Below are positions 8,194-16,081 of a DNA stretch of 64,000 bases, piece by piece (the stretch's first letter is position 1; the number at the start of each line of letters is the position of its first letter). The stretch lies in NCBI GenBank assembly GCA_963842505.1, contig CAWJGZ010000003.1:186001-250000 (forward strand), written 5' to 3'. The notes under the pieces are model-generated. The model was not told the DNA's origin. It saw nothing but the letters and a program-made list of their open reading frames with translations, and ran no database searches. Made by a program: the position numbers and the translations under genes. The stretch comes from PALSA-129 sp963842505 (GTDB lineage: Bacteria > Acidobacteriota > Terriglobia > Bryobacterales > Bryobacteraceae).

Positions 8194-9483
8194 TTGCGGA
8201 GAATCGCAATTCTCGGAATTCTGCTTGCGCTCCTGGCGCAGGCAGCTTCCGCGCCACCGAAAGTCATCGCGGTGGACGTGGATGGGGTGGTGCACCCCAT
8301 CACCGCTCAAATCGTCGCCGGCGCGATTGCGCAGGCCCGGGTGGAGAACGCTTCCCTGCTCCTGGTGCGTCTCAATACACCCGGCGGCCTGATGGACGCC
8401 ATGCGGGAAACCATCGAGGAGATCTTGGCCTCGCCGGTTCCGGTGGTCACGTACGTTTCGCCCAGCGGCGGACGCGCAGCCTCCGCCGGATTCTTCCTGC
8501 TCGAAGCCGGCGATGTCGCCGCCATGGCGCCCGGCACCAATACGGGGGCCGCGCACCCGGTGGCCATGACCGGCGAGATGGATGCGGTGATGTCGCAGAA
8601 GGTGGAAAACGACGCCGCTGCATACATCCGCAGCATTTCCGCCAAGCGCGGCCGCAATAGCGAGCTGGCCGAAACCACCGTGCGGCAAAGCAAGTCGTAT
8701 ACCGAACACGAAGCGCTCGACCAGCACCTGGTTGATCTGGTTGCGGCCAACGAAAGCCAACTGCTAGCGGCGCTCGACGGCCGCACGGTCACGCGCTTCG
8801 ATGGCCGCGTGCAGACGCTGCACACGGCCGGCGCCAGTGTGGAAGTCTACGAGAAATCGCTCCGCCAGAACATCGTCAGCGCCATCGCGGACCCCAATAT
8901 TGCGCTGGTGCTGCTGGTGATTGGTGCGCTGTTGATTTATCTGGAGTTCCACTCCCCTGGGCTGATCGCTCCGGGCGTAGTGGGCGCGATTCTGGTGCTG
9001 CTGGGACTCTCCGCCATCTCCGTGCTTCCCATTAACTGGCTGGGCGCGGCGCTGCTGCTGCTGGCGCTGACGCTGTTCGTGCTGGAGGCGAAGTTCGCGA
9101 CACATGGCGTGCTGGCCGTGGGAGGCGCGTCGTCCATGGTGCTGGGAGCCGTGATGCTGGTGGATAGCCCGATTCCCGAAATGCGCGTCCACTGGGGAAC
9201 CGCGATTGCGCTGGCGGTGCCTTTCTCGGCCATCACGGTGATGCTGCTTTCGCTGGTGTTGCGCGCGCGGCGCAGTAAGGTGGAGACGGGGTGCGAGGGC
9301 ATGATCGGCCAAACCGGCTCAGCCGTCACCGCACTGGCGCCGGAAGGCAAGGTTTTCGTGCACGGCGAGTACTGGGACGCGGTCTCACTTCGCCCGGCGG
9401 CCGCGGGCACGCGCATTCGCGTCACGGCCATCGACAAACTCAAACTCACGGTAGAACCGGTTTCGGATCAAACAGGAGGCTGA
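8194..9483 (+). CDS. NfeD family membrane serine protease (ClpP class)
   Basis: About 429 residues. The signal peptide RRIAILGILLALLAQAASA leads into a ClpP/1510-N-type protease domain with TPGGL and SGGRAASAG (the nucleophile is probably the Ser in ASAG). Four to five membrane segments and a C-terminal OB-like NfeD domain follow. Relatives cut the hydrophobic C-terminus of stomatin-like partners, and the next gene is such a partner. I prefer the TTG at 8194, which directly precedes the signal peptide. An in-frame start at 8071 would add about 41 atypical residues across the promoter-like TATACT. Confidence 0.85.
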   Translation: MRRIAILGILLALLAQAASAPPKVIAVDVDGVVHPITAQIVAGAIAQARVENASLLLVRLNTPGGLMDAMRETIEEILASPVPVVTYVSPSGGRAASAGFFLLEAGDVAAMAPGTNTGAAHPVAMTGEMDAVMSQKVENDAAAYIRSISAKRGRNSELAETTVRQSKSYTEHEALDQHLVDLVAANESQLLAALDGRTVTRFDGRVQTLHTAGASVEVYEKSLRQNIVSAIADPNIALVLLVIGALLIYLEFHSPGLIAPGVVGAILVLLGLSAISVLPINWLGAALLLLALTLFVLEAKFATHGVLAVGGASSMVLGAVMLVDSPIPEMRVHWGTAIALAVPFSAITVMLLSLVLRARRSKVETGCEGMIGQTGSAVTALAPEGKVFVHGEYWDAVSLRPAAAGTRIRVTAIDKLKLTVEPVSDQTGG

Positions 9484-9484
9484 A

Positions 9485-10282
9485 ATGATCGATTTCACCA
9501 GTTTCACGACCATCGTGGTGGTGATTGTCGTACTGTACCTGATCAGTTCCATCAAGATTTTGCGCGAATACGAACGCGGCGTGATTTTCCGCTTGGGCCG
9601 CCTGCTGCCGGAGCCCAAGGGTCCGGGCATCATCCTGGTGTTCGCGCCCATCGACCGGATGGTGCGGGTTTCGCTACGCGTCGATACCCTGGAGGTGCCC
9701 GCGCAGGACGTGATCACGCGCGATAACGTGACCGTGAAGGTCAATGCGGTGATTTATTTCCGGGTGGTGGAACCGCGCCTGGCGGTGGTGGAGGTTGCGA
9801 ATTTCCTCTATGCCACCTCGCAACTGGCGCAGACCACGCTGCGCAGCGTGCTCGGCGAAGTGGAGCTGGACGAGCTGCTGAGCCAGCGCGAAAAGCTGAA
9901 CATCCGGCTGCAGGCGATTCTCGACCAGCACACGTCGCCGTGGGGTGTGAAAGTCTCCATGGTGGAAGTGAAGCAGGTGGACCTGGCCGAGCAGATGATT
10001 CGCGCCATCGCGCGGCAAGCCGAGGCGGAACGCGAGCGGCGCGCCAAGATCATCCACGCCGAGGGAGAGTACTCGGCGTCGGCAAAGCTGGCGATGGCGG
10101 CCGAGGTCATCCAGAAGCAGCCGGTGGCGATCCAGTTGCGGTATCTCCAGACTCTAGTGGAAATCGGAACGGAGAAGAATACGACTATCGTTTTCCCTCT
10201 TCCGCTAGATATAATTGCATCATTCAAGGGCGCTCTGGACCGGTACAGCGACGGCAAGGGACCCGGCACTCCGCAATCGTAG
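9485..10282 (+). CDS. slipin (stomatin/SPFH family membrane protein)
   Basis: 265 residues: an N-terminal hydrophobic hairpin anchor (about 7-22), then an SPFH domain (REYERGVIFRLGRL ... GPGIILVFAPIDRM ... TRDNVTVKVNAVIYFRV) and a C-terminal helical region (EAERERRAKIIHAEGE) that oligomerises. Slipins build ring scaffolds in membranes and pair with NfeD proteases. The start lies one base past the nfeD stop codon, with AGGAGG just upstream. The two are clearly an operon. Confidence 0.93.
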   Translation: MIDFTSFTTIVVVIVVLYLISSIKILREYERGVIFRLGRLLPEPKGPGIILVFAPIDRMVRVSLRVDTLEVPAQDVITRDNVTVKVNAVIYFRVVEPRLAVVEVANFLYATSQLAQTTLRSVLGEVELDELLSQREKLNIRLQAILDQHTSPWGVKVSMVEVKQVDLAEQMIRAIARQAEAERERRAKIIHAEGEYSASAKLAMAAEVIQKQPVAIQLRYLQTLVEIGTEKNTTIVFPLPLDIIASFKGALDRYSDGKGPGTPQS

Positions 10283-10285
10283 AAC

Positions 10286-10906
10286 ATGCGCAATAAGGAA
10301 ACCGGCGAATTCGAACTGGTGGTGGGCGACCGGCAACTGCTCAGCGGATTCTTTATCGGCGTCCTGCTGCTGGCGGTAGTGTTCGCGATGGGCTACGTGC
10401 TGGGGCAGAACTCTCCCCGATCCAGCAAAGTGGCGACGGAGGCGGCGACGGCCAATACCGGCGCGCCCGACCGCCCGCAGCCGGCGTCTCCGGCCGAGCC
10501 CAAGCCCAATACAACGGCGGCGGCCACTCCACCGGAGGGCGCGAAAGCCGGCGACAATGCCGCGGCCGAAGCGGCGCCGCAGCCCACCACGCAACCGGCG
10601 CGCGAACCGTCGGCGCCCACGCCCACACCGCCGGCCCCCACGCCGCCGGTTTCCACTCCGGCCGCGGAGCCTGAAGCCGAGGCGGCCAATGCCTCATACC
10701 TGCAAGTCACCGCGCAGGCTTCGCGGAGTTCCGCCGAAGCCGTGATGAAAACCCTGAAAGAGAGCGGTTTTCCCGCCACCTTGCGCGCCGGCCCGAATAA
10801 TCTCACGGCCGTCTGGGTAGGTCCTTATACCGACCGGAAGCCGCTGGCCGAAGCCAAAGGCAAGCTCGAGAAGGCAGGGTTCAACCCCATCATCAAGAAG
10901 CCGTGA
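10286..10906 (+). CDS. SPOR-domain membrane protein
   Basis: 206 residues. A cytoplasmic N-terminus is followed by one membrane helix (FFIGVLLLAVVFAMGYVLG, about 16-34), a long Ala/Pro/Thr-rich periplasmic linker (45-128) and a C-terminal SPOR domain (about 130-206; YLQVTAQASRSSAEAVMKTL ... VWVGPYTDRKPLAEAKGKLE). SPOR domains bind denuded septal peptidoglycan, so a role in division or wall remodelling is likely. The gene starts 3 bases past the slipin stop and overlaps lipA by 4 bases. Confidence 0.85.
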   Translation: MRNKETGEFELVVGDRQLLSGFFIGVLLLAVVFAMGYVLGQNSPRSSKVATEAATANTGAPDRPQPASPAEPKPNTTAAATPPEGAKAGDNAAAEAAPQPTTQPAREPSAPTPTPPAPTPPVSTPAAEPEAEAANASYLQVTAQASRSSAEAVMKTLKESGFPATLRAGPNNLTAVWVGPYTDRKPLAEAKGKLEKAGFNPIIKKP

Positions 10907-11832
10907 ACGATACCCTGGTCCAACTCGGAGCCACTACCCGGCCCCGGCTTCCCGAGTGGGCGCGCAAGAGCCGCACGCATTTCGAATCCCTCAACCACCT
11001 GAAGTCCGGATTCCGCCGCTTGAACCTGCACACGGTTTGCGAATCGGCGCGCTGCCCGAATATCCACGAGTGCTTCCATCGCGGCGCCGCGACGTTCATG
11101 ATTCTGGGCGACCGCTGCACGCGCGGATGCGGCTTCTGCTCGGTCCCCAAGTTCAATCCGGCGCGACGGGAACTGCCCCTGGACCCGGCCGAACCGGCCA
11201 ACGTGGCGCGTATGGCCGCGGAGATGAAGCTCCGCTACGTGGTGATCACCAGCGTCAACCGCGACGACCTGGAGGATGGCGGATCGCGCCATTTCGCCGA
11301 AACCGTGCGCGAGGTGCGCCGCGCGCTGCCGGATGCCCGCGTGGAAGTGCTGACGCCGGATTTCCGCGGCTCGCTCGAAGCCGTCGCTTGCGTGCTGGAG
11401 GCCGCGCCGCAGGTGTTCAATCACAACGTGGAGACCGTGCCGCGGCTCTATGCGCGCGTGCGCCCGCAGGCCGATTACCGGCAGTCGCTCGACGTGCTGG
11501 CCTTCGCCCACCGCCATGCGGGCGGCGCGCTCACGAAATCCGGCTTCATGGTGGGGCTGGGCGAAACCGAAGAAGAAGTGCGGGCGCTGCTCCGCGACTT
11601 GCATGCCGCCGGCGCCGACGTCGTCACCATCGGCCAGTACCTTCAGCCCACGCGGCGCAACCTGCCGGTGGCCGCTTTTGTCGAGCCGTGCGTGTTCCAG
11701 GAATACCGCGAGTACGGCCTGTCGCTCGGCTTCAAGATGGTCTTCAGCGGTCCGCTGGTCCGCAGTTCCTACATGGCTGACGAAGTCAACGCCAACGCGT
11801 TGAACGAAGCCGCCAGACGGGGCTTGTGTTGA
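10903..11832 (+). CDS. lipA: lipoyl synthase (radical SAM)
   Basis: 309 residues. LipA inserts sulfur at C6 and C8 of the octanoyl group on carrier proteins. Both iron-sulfur clusters are represented: the auxiliary cluster (CESARCPNIHEC, about 47-58) and the radical SAM CxxxCxxC (CTRGCGFC, about 73-80). A C-terminal RSSY motif supplies the third-party Ser ligand (VRSSYMA). The start is GTG within the 3' end of the SPOR gene. It overlaps lnt by 7 bases, implying one transcription unit. Confidence 0.96.
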   Translation: MNDTLVQLGATTRPRLPEWARKSRTHFESLNHLKSGFRRLNLHTVCESARCPNIHECFHRGAATFMILGDRCTRGCGFCSVPKFNPARRELPLDPAEPANVARMAAEMKLRYVVITSVNRDDLEDGGSRHFAETVREVRRALPDARVEVLTPDFRGSLEAVACVLEAAPQVFNHNVETVPRLYARVRPQADYRQSLDVLAFAHRHAGGALTKSGFMVGLGETEEEVRALLRDLHAAGADVVTIGQYLQPTRRNLPVAAFVEPCVFQEYREYGLSLGFKMVFSGPLVRSSYMADEVNANALNEAARRGLC

Positions 11833-13283
11833 ACTTTCTGCTTTCGCTTGCTTCGGCGGGGCTGCTGATCCTGTGTTTCCCGCGGTTCGACCTGGCGTGG
11901 CTGGCTCCCTTCGCGCTCACGCCCATGCTGGTTGCGCTGGCGGTTGAACCCCGGCCCTGGCGCCGCTTCCTGATGGGCTGGAGCGCCGGCGCGGTTTTTT
12001 GGTTCGGCGTCTGCTACTGGATCCAGTTCGTGCTGGCTTTCCATGGCGGCATGGGCAACCTGGCGGGCTGGTTGCTGTTCCTGCTCTTTTGCGCCGCCAA
12101 GGCGCTCCACATGGGCTTCTTCGCCTGGCTGGCGGGCATCCTGATGCGCCGCTGGTGGGCCATTCCGGGAGTCGCCGCCTTGTGGGTCGCGGTGGAAGTG
12201 ACTCACGGCTCACTGGGGTTTGCGTGGCTGGCGCTCGGCAACGCGGGCATCGACATGAGTTTTCCCATGCGCCTGGCGCCCTATACGGGTGTCTATGGGC
12301 TCTCCTTCGTGTTTGCGATGATGGCCGTGGCCCTGGCGCTGGCCGTGCTGCGCCGCCCGCGCGTGGAACTTCTGTGGCTGGCTCCGCTGGCCGCGCTGCT
12401 GCTGCTGCCGCCCCTGCCACGCGCCGAAGCGGGACACGACACCGCGCTGCTGGTGCAGCCTAACATCTCCGAAACCGAGCAGTGGACGTTCGAATCGCTG
12501 GAACGCACCCAGCGCCGCATGGCCGCCCTGACTCTGGAAAGCGCCCTGGCGCAAACCGCGCAGCCGCCATCCCTCCTGATCTGGCCGGAAGCGCCCGCGC
12601 CTTTCTATTACGACGAAGACCCACACCTGCGCAACTACATCGAGGCACTGACGCACACGGCCCACGCGTACCTGCTGACCGGCGAGGTGAGCCACACGCC
12701 GCGGGGAGCGCCGCTCAATTCCGCCGTCCTGATTTCTCCCGCCGGCTCTCTGGTAAGCCGCTACGACAAGGTGAACCTGGTGCCCTTCGGCGAGTTTGTT
12801 CCATGGCCTTTCGGCTGGCTGACCAGCAAGATTTCGACCGAAGCCGGCGATTTCGCCGCCGGCAAGCGCGTGGTGGTGTCGCCCGTAGGCGCGCACAAGA
12901 TCGGCGTTTTCATCTGCTACGAATCGGTTTTCCCGCGGTTTGTGCGGCAGTTCGCCGATGACGGCGCCGAGGTTCTGGTCAACATTTCCAACGACGGCTG
13001 GTTCGGACAGAGCGCCGCGCGGCGCCAGCATTTGAGCCTGGTGCGCATGCGCGCCGCCGAAAACCGGCGATGGATTCTGCGCTCGACCAACGATGGCATC
13101 ACCGCTACCATTGACTCCGCCGGCCGTGTGCGCGGATCGCTGCCGGGCTATGTGGAAGCCACATCCTACACCGGCTTCAGCTACATCGCGGAGAAGACTA
13201 TCTACACACGTTTCGGCGACTGGTTCGCGCTGCTCGCGGCCACTATTGCGATTTTGTGTCTGGTAGCGGACAGGGTGGCGTAG
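11826..13283 (+). CDS. lnt: apolipoprotein N-acyltransferase
   Basis: 485 residues. Lnt adds the third acyl chain to lipoproteins at the inner membrane. The N-terminal half has about six membrane segments. The C-terminal nitrilase-like domain carries the Glu of WPEAPAPF, the Lys of YDKVNLVPFGEFVP and the Cys of ICYESVFP. A final membrane helix (FALLAATIAILCLVA) closes the protein. The start is GTG inside lipA. lolA at 58 kb belongs to the same lipoprotein pathway but is far away. Confidence 0.95.
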   Translation: MLNFLLSLASAGLLILCFPRFDLAWLAPFALTPMLVALAVEPRPWRRFLMGWSAGAVFWFGVCYWIQFVLAFHGGMGNLAGWLLFLLFCAAKALHMGFFAWLAGILMRRWWAIPGVAALWVAVEVTHGSLGFAWLALGNAGIDMSFPMRLAPYTGVYGLSFVFAMMAVALALAVLRRPRVELLWLAPLAALLLLPPLPRAEAGHDTALLVQPNISETEQWTFESLERTQRRMAALTLESALAQTAQPPSLLIWPEAPAPFYYDEDPHLRNYIEALTHTAHAYLLTGEVSHTPRGAPLNSAVLISPAGSLVSRYDKVNLVPFGEFVPWPFGWLTSKISTEAGDFAAGKRVVVSPVGAHKIGVFICYESVFPRFVRQFADDGAEVLVNISNDGWFGQSAARRQHLSLVRMRAAENRRWILRSTNDGITATIDSAGRVRGSLPGYVEATSYTGFSYIAEKTIYTRFGDWFALLAATIAILCLVADRVA

Positions 13284-13453
13284 GCGAGACTGATCGATGT
13301 GAGTCGGCGCCCCTCGCCTGCCAGCATCTTTTTTATGTCGCCAGAGCCGGTTTGGACAAACCGTTCGATGGCCTCCTCCACCTGGTCCCGGTCGCGGATT
13401 GGTAGCCGTTCCAGATCCCTGGCCGCCTGCGGGCGAAACAGGACTCGCTTCAT
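13202..13453 (-). pseudogene. truncated ParE/RelE-type toxin
   Basis: The first ~53 of 83 residues look like a RelE/ParE toxin (MKRVLFRPQAARDLERLP ... DIKKMLAGEGRRL). After that the frame runs into antisense of the lnt 3' end (from about 13295) and the usual C-terminal beta strands with the catalytic Arg/His region (the LRVGDYRV-like part) are missing. The toxin is therefore probably inactive. It overlaps the upstream antitoxin-like gene by 4 bases, the usual layout of such modules. Confidence 0.6.
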
Positions 13454-13686
13454 GCCCGTTTGCGCCGGAGCTGTTCAAACGGGATGTCGGGAGATACATC
13501 GGCCAGAGATGACGCCACCGAGGCTTGTTCTTCCTCCGTCTCAGGCTCATCGTCCAGCGGCGCGGTCAGGATTGCCAGTTCCACGGGATCCGCCAACGCG
13601 CGCAATATCTTGCGTGCCGCCGGCACGTCACTCTCGGGAATGTGGTCCACCAAGGTATGCAACTCGTGGCGGTCGATATCGGCCAT
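13450..13686 (-). CDS. antitoxin-like small protein
   Basis: 78 acidic residues (MADIDRHELHTLVDHIPESD, then PLDDEPETEEEQ). The N-terminal part (HELHTLVDHIPESDVPAARKILRAL) resembles antitoxin components that precede RelE-like toxins. Its stop codon overlaps the toxin start (ATGA). The partner is truncated, so this is likely the surviving half of a decayed toxin-antitoxin pair. It lies 31 bases downstream of ychF on the same strand. Confidence 0.55.
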   Translation of the reverse strand: MADIDRHELHTLVDHIPESDVPAARKILRALADPVELAILTAPLDDEPETEEEQASVASSLADVSPDIPFEQLRRKRA

Positions 13687-13717
13687 AACCCCTCCTCTTT
13701 CGAGTTTACTTACTCCC

Positions 13718-14791
13718 CTACCCGTGCCTGATCACCAGCACGTCGCCATCCTTGACGATGTATTCCTTGCCTTCCAGCCGCAACAGCCCTTTCTCGCGCA
13801 CGCCGGCATAGCCGCCATGATCCACCAGCGACTTCCAGTTCACCACCTCGGCGCGGATAAACTTCTTTTCGAAATCGGAGTGGATGGCGCCGGCGGCCTT
13901 CACCGCGGGCGTATGCATCGGGATGGTCCACGCGCGGCATTCGTCCTCGCCGGCGGTCAGGAAGCTCATCAGCCCGAGCAACGCGTAGGTCGCGGTGATC
14001 AGCCGCTCCAGGCCCGATTCCTCGAGGCCGTAGCTGGCCAGGTAATCGGCCTGCTCCGCCCGCGGCAATTCCGCCAGCTCGGCTTCGATCTTGCCGCAGA
14101 CCGCCGCCGCCGCCGTGTGCCGGCGCGCGGCCAGGGGCCCTTGGCGATACTCGCGCTCCCGGTCGTGCAGCTTGGCGGCATCGTTCTCACCCAGGTTGAG
14201 AACGTATAGAATCGGCTTCTGCGAAAGGAATTGGAAACCGCGCAGGCGCTTCTCGTCCTCCGCGTCGAGCTCCAGTTGGCGCAACGGCTTGTTTCCCTCG
14301 AGCGCCGCTTTGCACTTTTGCAGCAGCTCGAATTCGCGGTCGAGCTCCGGATTTTTGATCTTCTTGCGGTCTTTTTCCAGCCGCTCGAGCCGCTTTTCCA
14401 CCACTACCAAATCGCTCAGCGCCAGCTCGGTCTCGACGTCCTCGAGGTCGCGGAGCGGGTCCACCGACCCCTTTTCGTGCGGCACGGTATCGTCTTCGAA
14501 CAGGCGCAGCACGTGCGCGAAGGCGTCCACCACGCGCAAGCTGGCCAGGTAACTGGGGTCGCGCAGGTTCTCCTTGGAGATCGACGGCATGTCCACGTAT
14601 TCCACCGTGGCGTGGGTGACTTTGGGCGGCTCGAAGAGGCGGCCCAGTTCTTCCAGGCGGGTATCCGGCACCTTGGCCACGCCGGTGCGCGCAGCCGTGG
14701 AGCCGATGCGGGTTTCCTGCTGGACTCCGGTGAGGATCGTGAACAAAGAGGTCTTGCCCGTCATGGGCAAACCGATAATGGCTGTCTTCAT
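13718..14791 (-). CDS. ychF: Obg-family ATPase YchF
   Basis: 357 residues. Walker A is GLPMTGKTS (about 7-15), slightly off the usual GxPNVGKS. The fourth nucleotide motif reads NLGE (YVLNLGEND) instead of NKxD, the change that makes YchF proteins prefer ATP to GTP. A coiled-coil region (EKRLERLEKDRKKIKN) precedes a C-terminal TGS domain (about 270-357). The 70S/50S-linked role is known from homologues. It begins 12 bases after the MoxR stop and is probably co-transcribed with it. Confidence 0.92.
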   Translation of the reverse strand: MKTAIIGLPMTGKTSLFTILTGVQQETRIGSTAARTGVAKVPDTRLEELGRLFEPPKVTHATVEYVDMPSISKENLRDPSYLASLRVVDAFAHVLRLFEDDTVPHEKGSVDPLRDLEDVETELALSDLVVVEKRLERLEKDRKKIKNPELDREFELLQKCKAALEGNKPLRQLELDAEDEKRLRGFQFLSQKPILYVLNLGENDAAKLHDREREYRQGPLAARRHTAAAAVCGKIEAELAELPRAEQADYLASYGLEESGLERLITATYALLGLMSFLTAGEDECRAWTIPMHTPAVKAAGAIHSDFEKKFIRAEVVNWKSLVDHGGYAGVREKGLLRLEGKEYIVKDGDVLVIRHG

Positions 14792-14803
14792 ATAGGGGAC
14801 TGT

Positions 14804-15796
14804 CTACAGGGGAACTTCCACCTGGCTCAGAATTTCTTCGATGACGCGCTCGCCCGCATCGGCGCGGCGGGGCGCCAGCGTGGTGCGGGCATTAATGACC
14901 ACGCGATGCGCGAAGAGCGGCGTGGCCAGCCGCTTCACGTCGTCGGGGATGGCGTAATCGCGGCCTTCCAGCAGCGCCAGCGCCTGCACCGCGCGATACA
15001 GGGCCTGCGATCCGCGGGGGCTGACGCCCAGCGCCAGCGATTCGTGGTTGCGGGTTTTCTCCACGATCGCCAGGATGTAATCCACCAGGACCTCTTCCAC
15101 GGTGACGCGGCACACGTCATCCTGCAGGTGGAGCACGTCGGCCGCCACCAGCCCCGAAGGCGCCCCTTGCGGCAGTTCCCGCTCCGAATGGCGCAGGATC
15201 TTACGCTCGCTGGCGGCATCCGGGTAACCCACGCGCAGCCGCATCAGGAAGCGGTCGAGCTGCGATTCGGGGAGCGGATAAGTGCCGTGGTGCTCCACGG
15301 GGTTTTGCGTGGCGATCACCATGAAAGGCCGCGGCAGTTCATGCCGCTTCCCGTCGATGGTGACTTGGCCTTCGTTCATGGCTTCGAGCAGCGCCGATTG
15401 CGTCTTGGGGGTGGTGCGGTTGATTTCGTCGGCCAGCAGAAAATTGCTGAAGATGGGGCCCGGTTTGAACTCGAAGGCTTCCGCGTGAGAGTTGTAGATG
15501 GTGACGCCCAGAACGTCGCCGGGGAGCATGTCGCTGGTGAATTGCAGCCGGGCGAAGCGGCACGCCACCGACCGCGCCAGCGCCTGGGCCAGGGTGGTTT
15601 TCCCGACTCCCGGCACGTCTTCGATGAGGAGATGTCCACGGGCCAGCAGGCAGACCAGGGAAAGCCGCACGACTTCGGGTTTGCCGCGAATGGCCGATCC
15701 GAGCGAGCGTTCCAACTCTGCCAGCCGGGCGAGAATCTGCGGCGAGACCCCAGCCGGTGGTGCGACGATAGAATCCCGCTGGGACATTATGTTCAT
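14804..15796 (-). CDS. MoxR family AAA+ ATPase
   Basis: About 330 residues. Walker A is VPGVGKTT, Walker B is LLADEINR, followed by TTPKTQSALLEAMNE and the arginine-finger segment, all typical of MoxR ATPases that act as chaperones with VWA-domain partners. The DUF58/VWA genes often found next to MoxR are absent. Downstream is ychF instead. The start is uncertain: ATGs at 15796 and 15787 are both possible. A longer frame to 15892 adds a basic segment unlike the family and overlaps the region just before the tRNA. Confidence 0.88.
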   Translation of the reverse strand: MNIMSQRDSIVAPPAGVSPQILARLAELERSLGSAIRGKPEVVRLSLVCLLARGHLLIEDVPGVGKTTLAQALARSVACRFARLQFTSDMLPGDVLGVTIYNSHAEAFEFKPGPIFSNFLLADEINRTTPKTQSALLEAMNEGQVTIDGKRHELPRPFMVIATQNPVEHHGTYPLPESQLDRFLMRLRVGYPDAASERKILRHSERELPQGAPSGLVAADVLHLQDDVCRVTVEEVLVDYILAIVEKTRNHESLALGVSPRGSQALYRAVQALALLEGRDYAIPDDVKRLATPLFAHRVVINARTTLAPRRADAGERVIEEILSQVEVPL

Positions 15797-15906
15797 GATA
15801 CTAAAGTTCCGCCGGCTCCAAGGCCGCGTTCCCCGCGGCCTTCGTGGTAGACTCGGTATTTGGCGCGCCTGATCTCGAGGCTGTGCCGTCACTCGCCCGC
15901 CTTTTC

Positions 15907-15983
15907 GGGCGCGTAGCTCAGTTGGTTAGAGCGCCTGCTTCACACGCAGGAGGTCACAGGTTCGAGTCCTGTCGCGCCCACCA
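15907..15983 (+). tRNA. tRNA-Val (CAC)
   Basis: 77 bases including encoded CCA. The acceptor stem is GGGCGCG/CGCGCCC. The anticodon arm is CCTGC-TTCACAC-GCAGG, giving anticodon CAC, and the T arm is CACAGGTTCGAGTCCTGTC-like. All stems pair. It lies 98 bases before dnaE. No integrase or direct repeat is nearby. Confidence 0.95.
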
Positions 15984-16081
15984 TTTAATAACCAGGCCAC
16001 ACCGCTGCCCGATCCGCCGCGCGAGTAAAATGAGTAGGTATCCACGTAGCCTCTCCCGGAGCTAGGAGCCAGACGCCGATC

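Noticed and set aside
15907..15983. tRNA-Val as an integration site
   Set aside because: No integrase and no repeat of the tRNA 3' end found by eye nearby.
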